Assembly: GCF_949987515.2 (NCBI RefSeq)
Contig: NC_082689.1
Location: forward strand, 104,942,957 to 105,006,956
From: Delphinus delphis
Lineage: Eukaryota > Chordata > Mammalia > Artiodactyla > Delphinidae
DNA length: 64,000 nt
Direction: 5' to 3'
Shown: positions 45,878 to 57,110 of the stretch, piece by piece
How positions within the stretch are numbered: the first letter of the stretch is position 1
How the letters are laid out: each line of letters begins with the position of its first letter
Position numbers and translations under genes: made by a program
Notes under the pieces: generated by a model
Databases searched by the model: none
What the model saw: only the letters and a program-made list of their open reading frames with translations
What the model was told of the DNA's origin: nothing

Positions 45878-46838
45878 GGGGAAAATTTTAACATTTCCTT
45901 TTAACTACGCAAGTAACATCAATGTGCTAATTATTCTAAAATGAGCTCGGAATTTTCTGTATAGTTACGCTTTATGAAATACTTGAGCTCCATTACACCA
46001 AGAAATAAAATGCTGCAAATTCATTTCTGTTAATTCATGCACGATTGAAGCAGGGGCTGGTGTGAAGCCTCCAGAATATGCACATTTTGGTTGCTTTGTT
46101 CTTACTGCATTTGTAGTTAAAGGTTTACAACAACAAAAAGCTGTAAGTACATTGGACTCATAACTTTTATGAACTGTTTAAATGCATAATGAAGATGATT
46201 CATAAACGTCTCTAATTATATAAGCACATTGCTAAATACGGATTATAAAATATCTTGTTTACTTTTTCTATAAACCCACCATAGGTAAAAGAATATTACG
46301 AGCATAGCATCTATTTTGTGTAGGATGGAGATTGGATCTAATTTTTACTTAAGAAAAGTGGCCCTGTGTCATTGGGACCATTTTTTCTTCAATTGTTTTT
46401 TCACCAAAATCAGAGAAATCATTCTGATATCATCTCGGTGAATATAAGTGAGGGCTTCAGTTAGCTGAATTTCTCAGTTAAAGCTTTAAGCTAAACCACA
46501 TTAAAAATAATTCCTCTTTGAAAATCTTTTTAAAATATTTAAATCAAGCCCCCATGGCTCCATGCCCCACAGAGAAATGCAACAAAGCCGTTATGATACT
46601 AGATCTTTATCTGTCTCACTAAGGATTTTGTGTGATATGAAGGAAGTCATAATAGCCATTATCTAATGATCAGGTACTATATGCCAAACATACTTGCAGT
46701 TGCTTGTCCCACACCCCTTCTCAACCCCTGCCCCCCAGGAATCCAGGAATGAACCTCTGCAAGTATGTGCCAGGCAATTAAGAGGAACTCAGGACTAATT
46801 GTGAACGATTTTGTGAAGTAATTTGTCAATGAACATGT
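45878..46838. other. Unassigned stretch
   Basis: No gene or repeat recognised. Confidence 0.4.
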
Positions 46839-47430
46839 TACCGAACTCAGCTTCAGCTGCTTGCTGCTGCTCAAAAGCCAATACTTTGAGAGACAAGTGT
46901 CAGTAGAAAGGTAAGGTGCTTTAATCAGAAAGTCTGGCAATCTGGGGAGAAGGTGGGCTCGTGTTCTAAGACCAACTACAAAAATTCTGCTCAGCCATGA
47001 CAGTTTTTAAAAGAAAGTAATGGGGGGAGGTGGTAAGAATCTCAGTGAATCATTGAGGCAGGATGTTGGGTTCTGCATCCTTCTCCATTGCGTGCAGACT
47101 GGCTGACTCTCTCTTCAGATGTTATCTTGGCCACATGATCTGTCTACAGGATTCCTTGGGGAGGGGTGGGGGTGTTGGGGGTAGAGAGCTAGTCATTTTT
47201 TAACTGCTTAATTCTTGATTCTTTTTTTTATCTAGGAAAAGAATCAACAGGTTAGGCAAGGCATGTTGTGTGCTCAGGAGAGCATAAGTTAGGAGTTAGG
47301 TTAACTGACTAGTGATCTCATTCCTATAATTAGGTTCTTTCAAGGTTAGAGGGGGACAGAAATGGGCAAACAGGAAAGGGGAAGAAGAGTTGCTTTCCAG
47401 TATATTGCGTAAGGCTTTTACAGTAAACAT
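46839..47430 (-). mobile_element. ERV/LTR-like repeat, copy 1 (minus)
   Basis: Shares a series of blocks in the same order with 62698-63155: 'gctgcttgctg', 'gacaagtgtcagtagaaagg', 'gctttaatcagaaa', 'ctggcaatctgggga', 'ctgctcagccatgac', 'gttgggttctgcatcc', 'tagagagcta', 'gaaaagaatcaacaggtt', 'gaaatgggcaaacaggaaagggg'. The minus strand carries ATTAAA just after U3-like sequence (minus of 46919-46924), which suggests an LTR on that strand. ERVL-like is a guess. Confidence 0.6.
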
Positions 47431-47454
47431 CTCCAACCCGCTGCAAACTGTTCG

Positions 47455-47580
47455 TGGCAGCATTAATTATCACCCCGTTTTACAGGTGAACAACTGAGAC
47501 TCAAGGAGTCTAAGTCATTTAGACATTGTAACACTGAGAAAAAAATAAGGAAATTGGGTTCCAAGCCACATTCTAAAAAT
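47455..47580 (-). mobile_element. MIR fragment (minus)
   Basis: 'attatcaccccgttttacaggtgaacaactgagactcaaggag' is the antisense MIR core ('ccccattttacagatgaggaaactgagg'). Confidence 0.65.
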
Positions 47581-48123
47581 CCAGCCTGGGTTGTTTCTAG
47601 TGCTCAAACCATGTTGCAGCTCCATCTGCCAGAACAGGCTCACTGGCCTGGATTGCAGGAAACTCAAGAGTTAGAGGGATTTCATGGGTTTGGGTCAACC
47701 TCTGAAAGATGTGTGTCTGTTTCCACATTAGGATGATCTTTTGTCTGCTTCTAAATTGTTTTTTAGCAAATACTTTTGGCTAGCTGAGGTTGTGATTAGT
47801 TGTGTTCTCATTAACTGGTGTTTAATTAATGAGAATCTGAACTCTCAGGCAAAAAGAGGGCCAGACTTTAGATTTTATAGATCAGGTTTGGAAACTCTAG
47901 GGCTTACAGAGTAACAATGAAAGCAGCTCTTTTGTCCCTTTCCTGTTTGCCTATTTCTGTTCCCCTCTAAACTTAAAAATCTAACTATAGAGAGGGATAC
48001 AGACCTCAACCTCCTGTCTTGATGATTCATTGAGATTCTCTCTCTCATTGTTCCCTTTAAAAACACTTATGGCTGAGCAGAATCTTCGGAGTTGGTCTCA
48101 GGACACAAGTCCATCTTCTTCCC
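47581..48123. other. No gene seen
   Basis: Unassigned sequence. Confidence 0.35.
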
Positions 48124-48140
48124 AGATTGTTGGCTTTTCT

Positions 48141-51045
48141 TTTTCTTTTTTCATTGTATTTATTTATTTTTTAACATCTTCACTGGAGTATAATTGCTTT
48201 ATAACACAATGGTGTGTTAGTTTCTGCTTTATAACAAAGTGAACCAGCTATACATATAAATATATCTCCATATCTCCTCCTTCTTGCATCTCCCTCCCAC
48301 CCTCCCTATCCCACCCCTCTAGGTGGTCACAAAGCACGAAACTGATCTCCCTGTGCTATGCAGCTGCTTCCCACAAGTTATCTATATTACATTTGGTAGT
48401 ATATATTAGTCCATGCCACTCTCTCACTTCGTCCCATCTTACCTTCCCACTCCCCGTGTCCTCAAGTCCATTTTCTCTGTCTGCATCTTTATGCCTGTCC
48501 TGCCCCTAGGTTCTTCAGAACCACTTTTTTTTTTTTTAGATTCCATATATATGTGTTAGCATATGGTATTTGTTTTTCGCTTTCTGACTTACTTCACTCT
48601 GTGTGACAGACTCTATGTCCATCCACCTCACTACAAATAACTCAATTTCATTTCTTTTCGTGGTTGAGTAATATTCCATTGTATATATGTGTCACATTTT
48701 CTTTATCCTTTCATCTGTTGATGGACACTCAGGTTGCTCCCATGTCCTGGTTACTGTAAATAGAGCTGCAGTGAACATTTTGGTACATGACTCTTTTTGA
48801 ATTACGGTTTCCTCAGGGTATGTGTCCAGCAGTGGGATTGCTGGATCGTATGGTAGTTCTATTTTTAGTTCTTTAAGGAACCTCTATACTGTACTCCATA
48901 GTGGCTGTATCAATTTACATTCCCACCAACAGTGCAAGAGCATTCACTTTTCTCCACACTCTCTCCAGCATTTATTGTTTGTAGATGTTTTTGATGATGG
49001 CCATTCTGACTGGTGTGGGGGGATACTTCATTGAAGTTTTGATTTGCATTTCTCTAATGATTAGTGATGTTGAGCATACTTTCATGTATTTGTTGGCAAT
49101 TTGTATATCTTCTTTGGAGAAATGTCTATTTAAGTCTTTTGCCCGTTTTTGGATTATGTTGTTTGTTTTTTTGATATTGAGTTGCATGAGCTGATTGTAA
49201 TTTTGGAGGTGAATCCTTTGTCAGCTGCTTCATTTGCAAATATTTTCTCCCGTTCTGAGGGTTGTCTTTTCATCTTATTTATGGGTTCCTTTGCTGTGCA
49301 AAAGCTTTCAATTTTCATTAGGTCCCATTTGTTTATTTTTATTTCCATTTCTCTAGAGGTGGGTCAAAAGGGATCTTGCTGTGATTTATGTCATAGAGTG
49401 TTCTGCCTATGCTTTCCTCTAAGTGTTTTATAGTGTCTGGCCTTACATTTAGGTCTTTAATCCATTTTGAGTTTATTTTTATGTATGGTGTTAGGGAGTG
49501 TTCTAATTTCATTCTTTTACTTGTGGCTGTCCAGTTTTCCCAGCACCGCTTATTGAAGAGGCTGTCTTTCTCCATTGTATATTCTTGCCTCCTTTATCAA
49601 AAATAAGGTGACCATGTGTGCATGGGTTTTTCTGTGGGTTTTCTATCCTGTTCCATTGATCTATCTTTCTGTTTTTGTGCCAGTACCATACCATCTTGAT
49701 AACTGTAGCTTTGTAGTATGGTCAGAGGTCCAGGAGCCTGATTCCTCCAGCTCTGTTTTTCTTTCCCAGGTTTGCTTTGGTTATTTGGGGTCTTTTTTAT
49801 TTCCATACAAATTGTGAAATTTTTTGTCTAGTTCTGTGAAAATTGCCGATGGTAGTTAGATAGGGATTGCATTGATTCTGTAGATTGCTTTGGGTAGTGG
49901 AGTCATTTTCACAATGTTGATTCTTCCAATCCAAGAGCATGGTATATCTCTCCATCTGTTTGTATCATCTTTAATTTCTTTCATTAGTGTCTTATAGTTT
50001 TCTGCGTACAAGTCTTGTTTTCTCCTTAAGTAGGTTTATTCCTAAGCATTTTATTCTTTTTGTTGTAATGGTAAATGGGAGTGTTTCCTTAATTTCTCTT
50101 TCAGATTTTTCATCATTAGTGTATAGGAATGCAAGACATTTCTGTGCATTAATTTTGTATCCTGCTACTTTACCAAATTACTTGATTAGCTCTAGTAGTT
50201 TTCTGGTAGCATCTTTAGGATTCTCTATGTATAGTATCATGTCATCTGCAAACAGTGACAACTTTACTTCTTCTTTTCTGATTTGGATTCCTTTTATTTC
50301 TTTTTATTCTCTGATTGTTGTGGCTAAAACTTCCAAAACTATGTTGAATAATAGTGGTGAGAGTGGACAACCTTGTCTTGTTCCTGATCTTAGTTGAAAT
50401 GTTTTCAGTTTTTCACCATTGAGAGCAATGTTGGCTGTGGGTTTGTCATATATGGCCTTTATTATGTTGAGGTAAGTTCCCTCTATGTCTATTTTCTAGA
50501 GGGTTTTTATCATAAATGGGTGTTGAATTTTGTCAAAAGCTTTTTCTGCATCTATTGAGCTGATCATATGGTTTTCTCCTTCAGTTTGTTAATATGGTGT
50601 ATCACATTGATTGACTTACGTATACTGAAGAATCCTTGCATTCCTGAGATAAACCCTACTTGATCATGGTGTATGATCCTTTTAATGTGCTGTTGAATTC
50701 TGTTTGCTAGTATTTTGTTGAGGATTTTTGCATGTATGTTCATCAGTGACATTGTTGTGTAGTTTTCTTTTTTTGTGACATCTTTTTCTGGTTTTAGTAA
50801 TAAGGTGATGGTGGCCTCGTAGAATGAGTTTGGGAGTGTTCCTCCCTCTTCTATATTTTGGAAGAGTTTGAGAAGGATAGGTGTTAGCTCTTCTCAAAAT
50901 ATTTGATAGAATTCACCTGTGAAACCGTCTGGTCCTGGACTTTTGTTCATTAGAAGATTTTTAATCACACTCTCAATTTCAGTGTTTGTGATTCGTCTGT
51001 TTATATTTTCGATTTCTTCCTGGTTAAGTCTTGGAAGGTTGTGCT
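48141..51045 (-). mobile_element. Young-type L1, 5'-truncated (minus, 2.9 kb)
   Basis: Antisense L1 of the same lineage as the full-length copy: 3'UTR from the T-rich end at 48141 ('cattgtatttatttattt' then 'cttcactggagtataattgc'), ORF2 C-terminus, to the RT region at 51040. Minus-strand blocks include '[19 protein letters not shown]' and '[14 protein letters not shown]'. Stops and frameshifts break ORF2. Target-site duplication 'agat..tggcttttct' at 48124-48140 and 51046-51061, imperfect. Confidence 0.92.
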
Positions 51046-51339
51046 AGATGCTGGCTTTTCTGATTAAAGCAACTTTCCTTTCTATTGACACTTGCCTCTC
51101 TAATTATTGGGTTTTGAGTGGTGAGCAGCTGAACCTGAGTTCAGTAGCAACATCAGTATGAGAAGGATCTCAGCCTAATACAACTGGGACAAGTGGATGT
51201 CTATCCAATTACTAACCACACAGACAACTGAAATTAAAGTAGTTGGCTCTAAAAACATTGCCAGGAGAGTGAAAAGGCAAGTTCACTAATCTTCTACACT
51301 AAATCTTAATGCTTTGGAAGGCAACACTTTCGAGGGCAA
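51046..51339. other. No gene seen
   Basis: Unassigned sequence beyond the L1 target-site duplication. Confidence 0.35.
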
Positions 51340-51500
51340 CTATACAGGTTTCAGAGTTGGGCAAACCTGAGTGCCAATCCTCATTTTTATAACTGTGCAA
51401 CTTTGAGTCACTTGATCTTTCTCAGCCTCAACTTCCCCCTTTATATAATTGGGAACATACAGCTAATTTCTCCAGTTGAGATAAGGAAAGAAAATAATAT
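51340..51500 (+). mobile_element. MIR SINE (plus)
   Basis: 'ggtttcagagttgggcaaacctgagtgcc', 'ctgtgcaactttgagtcacttgatctttctcagcctc', 'tatataattgggaacatac' follow MIR in order. Confidence 0.78.
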
Positions 51501-52018
51501 GTATGTAGTATTTACCTAGACATAGGATTTTGTCTCTAAACTCTGTTTTTTTGTCCATATGATCTGTCTGAATTCTTGGTTGAACTGAAGAATCATCATC
51601 ATTTGAGATTATAGTCATCTGAACTTTACATTAACTACATGTAATTTATTTGGAGAATCATGCGTCCTCTAAAGATTTGTAGCTTGCACCATCAGTGAGA
51701 GTTGCCAAGACTGCGAGAGATGAAGAGATGTATATATTTCCATGTTCTGGCCCTTGGACCAGCTAATAAGTCCCTGTGGGGGATTCTGAATGGGATTGAT
51801 TTTCTTTCAACCCTAAAGTTAGAGCTGGGCCTGAACCACAGCTACAGAAATAGGAAAAGTGGGAACACAGGCCAGCAGCCTGGCATGCTGTTCCCAGGTT
51901 CTCTTCTCTGGAAGATGGGAGGTGCTGGCATATTGCTTTAAGCCACACTTGTATTGAGAAGGGGAGATATAATTTTCTGATGCTCAAAGAATGTTATTAT
52001 TCAATTTTTTAAAAAATT
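51501..52018. other. No gene seen
   Basis: Unassigned sequence. Confidence 0.35.
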
Positions 52019-52034
52019 AAAGTACTCCTAATTT

Positions 52035-52732
52035 AAAAAAAAAATTTATTGGAGTATAGTTGATTTACAAATGCTGTGTTAGTTTCTGCTGTACAGCAAA
52101 GTGATTCAGTTATACACATATCCACTCTTTTTTAGATTCTTTCCCCATATAGGTCATTATAGAGTATTGTGTGGAGTTCCCTGTGCTATACAGTAGATCC
52201 TTATTAGCTAGCTATTTTATATATAGTAGTGTGTATATGTCAATCTCAATCTCCCAATTTATCCCTTCCCTCCCCTCCCCCCCCACCCTTGGTAACCATA
52301 AGTTTGTTTTCTACATCTGTGACTCTATTTCTGTTTTGTAAGTAAGTTCATTTGTATCGTTTTTTAGATTCCACATATAAGCAATATCATATGATATTTA
52401 TCTTTCTCTGTCTGAATTACTTCACTCAGTATGATCATCTCTAGGTCCATCCATGTTGCTGCAAGTGGCATTATTTCATTCTTTTTATGGCTGAGTAACA
52501 TTCCATCATACATAGGTACCACATCTTTATCCATTCATCTATCGATGGACATTTAGTCTGCTTCCATATCTTAGCTATTGTAAATGGTGCCTCTAAGAAC
52601 ATTGGGGTGCATGTATCTTTTGGTATTAGAGTTTTCTCCAGATATATGCCCAGGAGTGGGATTGCTGTATCACATATTAGCTCTATTTTTAGTTTTTTAA
52701 GGAACCTGCATACTGTTCTCCATAATGGTTGT
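52035..52732 (-). mobile_element. L1 3' end, 5'-truncated (minus, 0.7 kb)
   Basis: Antisense L1 3'UTR and ORF2 end: 'ttattggagtatagttgatttac', 'ggagttccctgtgctatacagtag', 'cctaggtccatcc'-type and 'gaccatttagtctgcttcc'-type blocks, to 'ggaacctgcatactgttctcc'. Target-site duplication 'aaagtac[t/c]cctaattt' at 52019-52034 and 52733-52748, one mismatch. Confidence 0.93.
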
Positions 52733-52748
52733 AAAGTACCCCTAATTT

Positions 52749-53331
52749 TGAAATGATTAATAAATTGGTTTACCATTCAGAAAGTATTATACCCCCCCCC
52801 CACACATATATATAAAATAAGAAATCTCCAGAAATTTTCCTCCATGTTTTCACTGGTTTTAAGCATATAAAGAAAATTCGTAAAAGTGGTTTCATTGTCT
52901 CTCTCTACTTCAAACCTATATTGCAGTAATACTTACAATTCACAACAGCAAAATATTGAGTGTACCCCTCTAGAAATGTATGTGAGGAAATGTCAACATA
53001 TATGCACACACATACACAGAGGGATATCATTTTAGACATATTGTTCTGTCACTTGAGTTTTGCTTAATAATACATGTGAACAAATTAATACATAAAGACA
53101 TTTTAATTCTTTTTATTGGCTGCATAGTGTTCATTTTATTAAGATTTATGTTTTCTCAAGTACTAATGAGTTTGAATATATATTTAATATCTTTCTGGCT
53201 AGGAAATGAATCTACTGCAGAGTGAGCTTTTCTCTAATACATGCCTACACTCCTGAACTCAGCCAGACATGTAGAAAGCCAGTATCTCTGATCACATGGA
53301 ACCAGGGGACCAGGCGTGTACAAGGCCAGGT

Positions 53332-53363
<32 letters not shown>

Positions 53364-53679
53364 TGTGACACCTGCTATGGACCAGCAAGGCCATGTGGAC
53401 ACATTCCTGGTGTTTGCTCTGGTATTCATCCCTGAAAAAACACGTATTTGCCTAAATGAAATTAAATTAATCTTAGATCTTTTTTTCTTTTACTATTTAA
53501 GAAACTTTTATTTGAGAATTTCTCAAAATACCTTAAATTAATTTAGAGACACTCTAAAGAATGTGAGAAAAGGGTTATTATAAAGTAAGGGCTTAGAGTT
53601 TCTTCTTTAGAGAAATTCATTCATAGGAAATCATATCTCGTTCTCAATTCCAAAAAATAGTCCACAACTCAATTGGTAT
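52749..53679. other. Unassigned, with a (TG)n microsatellite
   Basis: A (TG)n tract of about 35 bases lies at 53331-53365 and a C-run at 52792-52801. No gene seen. Confidence 0.5.
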
Positions 53680-53830
53680 TCAGTCCAGAGTTATTAAACA
53701 TTTGTGACATACCACAACTAGGCTGGTTTTGGTATACAGAAATGAAAGTTTTATTCCCAACTTTCCAGGAGCTCACAGTCCAGAGGAGAAGGAGGTGAAA
53801 AGTAAAGACATAAGCATCATACAGTGAACT
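53680..53830 (-). mobile_element. L2 3' terminus (minus)
   Basis: 'gttattaaacatttgtgacataccacaactaggctgg ... ctttccaggagctcacagtccag' is the antisense L2 end. Confidence 0.68.
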
Positions 53831-54164
53831 GAATATTTTAGAACCAGTAAATATTGATTACAGTGGGGACCAAGGGCATGAGAATGTTTGGGGTCTGTCT
53901 TCATAAGAGCTATAAAAGCTCTCTGGAAAGAAATTTGCTCTGTGTGTGCGCATGTATATGTGCACATGCGTTTGTATGTTCAACTGTATTGAATGTACAA
54001 CTTTATTGAATTCACTGGTCTACAAAATACATGGCCAACTCCTGCCCAACAATTTTAATACAATTGCACCACACTGAAAGCCAGAGAATGAAGAGACAGA
54101 TTACAGACCAGACTGTAACTTAATTGTGGAACAACAGAAAAAAGAGGGAACTAGAGAGAGCTTA

Positions 54165-54174
54165 AAGATGGCGG
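54165..54174 (+). promoter_or_regulatory. YY1-type site at L1 +12
   Basis: 'aagatggcgg' sits 12-21 bases into the L1; its complement 'ccgccatctt' fits the YY1 consensus. In human L1 a YY1 site at the same distance sets the transcription start. Role here is inferred from position and motif. Confidence 0.6.
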
Positions 54175-54399
54175 AAGAGTTAGACGCAGAGATCACCTTC
54201 CTCCCCACAAATACATCAGAAATACATCTACAAGTGGAACAACTCCTACAGAACACCTACTGAACGCTGGCAGAAGACCTCAGACCTCCCAAAAGGCAAG
54301 ACACTCCCCATGTACCTGGGTAGGGCAAAAGAAAAAACAGAGATAAAAAGATAGGGACAGGACCCACACCAGTGGGAGAGAGCTGTGAAGGAGGAAATG

Positions 54400-55215
54400 T
54401 TTCCACACACTAGAAGCCCCTTCGCGGGCGGAGACTGCGGGTGGCAGAGGGGGGAAGCTTCGGAGCCACGGAGAAGAGCGCAGCAACAGGGGTGCGGAGG
54501 CAAAGTGGAGAGATTCCTGCACAGAGGATCGGTGCTGACCAGCACTAACCAGCCCAAGAGGCTTGTCTGCTCACCCGCCGGGGTGGGCAGAGGCTGAGGG
54601 CTGAGGCTCGGGCTTCGGAGGTCAGATCCCAGGGAGAGGACTGGGGTTGGCGGCGTGAACACAGCCTGAAGGGGGCTAGTGGGCCATGGCTAGATGGATG
54701 GGATTCCGGGAAAAAGCTGGAGCTACCGAAGAGGCAAGAGACTTTTTCTTCCCTCTTTGTTTCCTGGTGCACAAGGAGGGGGGATTAAGAGCACCACTTA
54801 AAGGAGCTCCAGAGACGGTTGCGAGCAGCGGTTAACAGCGTGGACGCCAGAGACGGGCATGAGACGCTAAGGCTGCTGCTGCCACCACCAAGGGGCCTGT
54901 GTGCGAACACAGGTCACTGTCCACACCTCCCCTCCTGGGAGCCTGTGTAGCAGCCCGCCACTGCCAGGGTCCCGGGATCCAGGGACAACTTACCCGGGAG
55001 AACGCACGGCGCACCTCAGGCTGGTGCAACGTCTCGCCGGCGTCTGCCGCCACAGGCTCGCCCTGCACTCTGTGCCCCTCCCTTCCCCCCAGCCTGAGTG
55101 AGCCAGAATCCCCGAATCAGCTGCGCCTTTAACCCCGTCCCGTCTGAGCGAAGAACAGACGCCCTCCGGCGACCTACACGCAGAGGCGGGGCCAAATCCA
55201 AAGCTGGGCCCTGGG
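54400..55215 (+). promoter_or_regulatory. CpG-rich L1 5'UTR
   Basis: The only CpG-dense block in the window, with many CG dinucleotides (for example 'cgcgggcggag' at 54423, 'tccggcgacc' at 55166). It covers the L1 internal promoter region. Elsewhere in the window CpG is rare. Confidence 0.75.
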
Positions 55216-55373
55216 AGCTGTGCGAACAAAGAGAAAGGGAAATCTCTCCCAGCAGCCTCAGGAGCAGCGTGGATTAAATCTCCACAATCAACTTGATGTA
55301 CCCTGCATCTGTGGAATACATGAATAGACAACAAATCATCCCAAATTGAGGAGGTGGACTTTGGGAGCAACAC

Positions 55374-55620
55374 TATATATATATATATATTTTCTTTTTT
55401 TACCTTTTTCCCTCTTTTTTGAGTATGCATGTGTACGCTTTTACATGTGATTTTGTCTGTACAGCTTTGCTTTTACAATTTGTCCTAGGGTTCTCTCTGT
55501 TTTTTTTTTTTTATTACTTAAAAAAATTTTTTCTTAATAATTATTTTTTATTTTAATAACTTTATGTTATTTTATTTTATCTTCTTCTTTCTTTCTTTCT
55601 GTTTTTCCTCCCTTTTATTC
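55374..55620 (+). repeat. (TA)n and poly-T low-complexity block in L1 5'UTR
   Basis: Alternating TA at 55374-55391, then T-rich and A/T-rich sequence with a T13 run near 55500-55512 and CTTT units near 55582-55605. Confidence 0.85.
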
Positions 55621-56121
55621 TGAGCCATGTGGAGGACAGGCTCTTGGTGCTCCAGCCAGGTGACAGGGCAGTGCCACTGACGGGGGAGAGCCAAGTTCAT
55701 GACACTGATCCACAAGGGACCTCCCAGCTCCACATAATATCAAATGGCAAAAATCTCCCAGAGATCTCCATCTCAACAGCAAGATCCAGCTCCACTCAAC
55801 GACCAGCAAGCTACAGTGTTGGACACCCTACGCCAAACAACTAGCAAGACGGTAACACAACCCCATGCATTAGCACAGAGGCTGCCTAAAATCATAATAA
55901 GGCCACAGACACACCAAAACAGACGACCATACGTGGACCTGCCCACCAGAAAGACAAGATCCAGCCTCACCCACCAGAACACAGGCACTAGTCCCCTCCA
56001 CCAGGAAGCCTATACAACCCACTGAACCAATCTTAGCCACTGGGAACAGACACCAAAAACAACAGGAACTACAAACCTGCAGCCTGTGAAAAGTAGGCCC
56101 AAACACAGTAAGTTAAGCAAA

Positions 56122-56965
56122 ATGAGAAATACACAGAGAAATACACAGCAGAGAAATACACAGAGAAATACACAGCAGATGAAGCAGAGAAATACACAGC
56201 AAAAACCCACCAAACCTAACAAATGAAGAGGAAATAGGCAGTCTACCTGAAAAACAATTCAGAATAATAATAGTAAAGATGATCCACAATCTTGGAAATA
56301 GAATGGAAAAAATAAAAGACACATTTAACAATGACCTAGAAGAACTAAAGGGCAAACAAACAGCGATGAACAACATATTAAATGAAATTTAAAATTCTCT
56401 AGAAGGGATCAATAGCAGAATAACTGAGGCAGAAGAACAGATAAGTGACTTGGAAGATAAAATAGTGGAAATAACTACTGCAGAGCAGAATAAAGAAAAA
56501 AGAATGAAAAGAAATGAGGACAGTCTCAGAGACCTCTGGGACAACATTAAACGCACCAACATTCAAATTATAAGGATCCCAGAAGAACAAGAGAAAAAGA
56601 AAGGGACTGAGAAAATATTTAAAGATATTATAGTTGAAAACTTCCCTAATATGGGAATGGAAATAGTTAATCAAGTCCAGGAAGCACAGAGAGTCCCATA
56701 CAGGATAAATCCAAGGAGAAATACGCCAAGACACATATTGATCAAACTGTCAAGAATTAAATACAAAGAAAACATATTAATAGAAGCAAGGGAAAAACAA
56801 CAAATAACACACAAGGGAATCCCCATAAGGTTAACATCTGATCTTTCAGCAGAAACTCTGCAAGCCAGAAGGGAGTGGCAGGACATATTTAAAATGACAA
56901 AGGAGAAAAACCTACAACCAAGATTACTCTACCCTGCAAGGATCTCATTCAGATTTGACCGATAA
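56122..56965 (+). pseudogene. L1 ORF1 remnant
   Basis: Encodes the broken RNA-binding chaperone of L1. Visible order: a 5' tandem repeat (56124-56200), coiled-coil region with 'FRIIIVKMIHNLGNRMEKI' and 'LEELKGKQTAMNN', an in-frame TAA (56389-56391), then an uninterrupted 171-codon stretch (56450-56965) with the RRM-like 'IIRIPEEQEKKKGTEKIF' and the C-terminal domain 'YRINPRRNTPRHILIKL' and 'LQARREWQDIFKM'. A stop at 56963 cuts the usual tail. The frame shifts near 56210. Confidence 0.88.
56124..56200 (+). repeat. Tandem repeat at ORF1 start, 5 units
   Basis: Five copies of 'gagaaatacacag', at about 56124, 56136, 56151, 56163 and 56187, some separated by 'ca' or 'cagatgaagca'. In frame from the ATG at 56122 they read as repeated RNTQ(Q) units, and the frame then closes at a TGA (about 56223). 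Most likely a local expansion of one ancestral codon block. Confidence 0.9.
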
Positions 56966-57110
56966 ATTAACACCTTTATATACAAGCAAAAGCTAAGATA
57001 ATTCAGCACCACAAAACCAGCTTTACAACAAATGCTAAAGGAACTTTTCAAGGCAGAAAACACAAGAGAAGGAAAAGATCTAAAATAATAAACCCAAAAC
57101 AATTAAGAAA

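Noticed and set aside
53331..53365. (TG)n tract as a regulatory Z-DNA element
   Set aside because: Common simple repeat; nothing around it supports a function.
54246..54662. Antisense 138-codon frame annotated as a protein gene
   Set aside because: It is in a G+C-rich L1 5'UTR where long frames arise by chance. Kept only as a low-interest finding.
56124..56200. CRISPR-like or satellite array
   Set aside because: The units are contiguous 12-15-bp repeats inside ORF1 of an L1, in a mammalian genome, without spacers.
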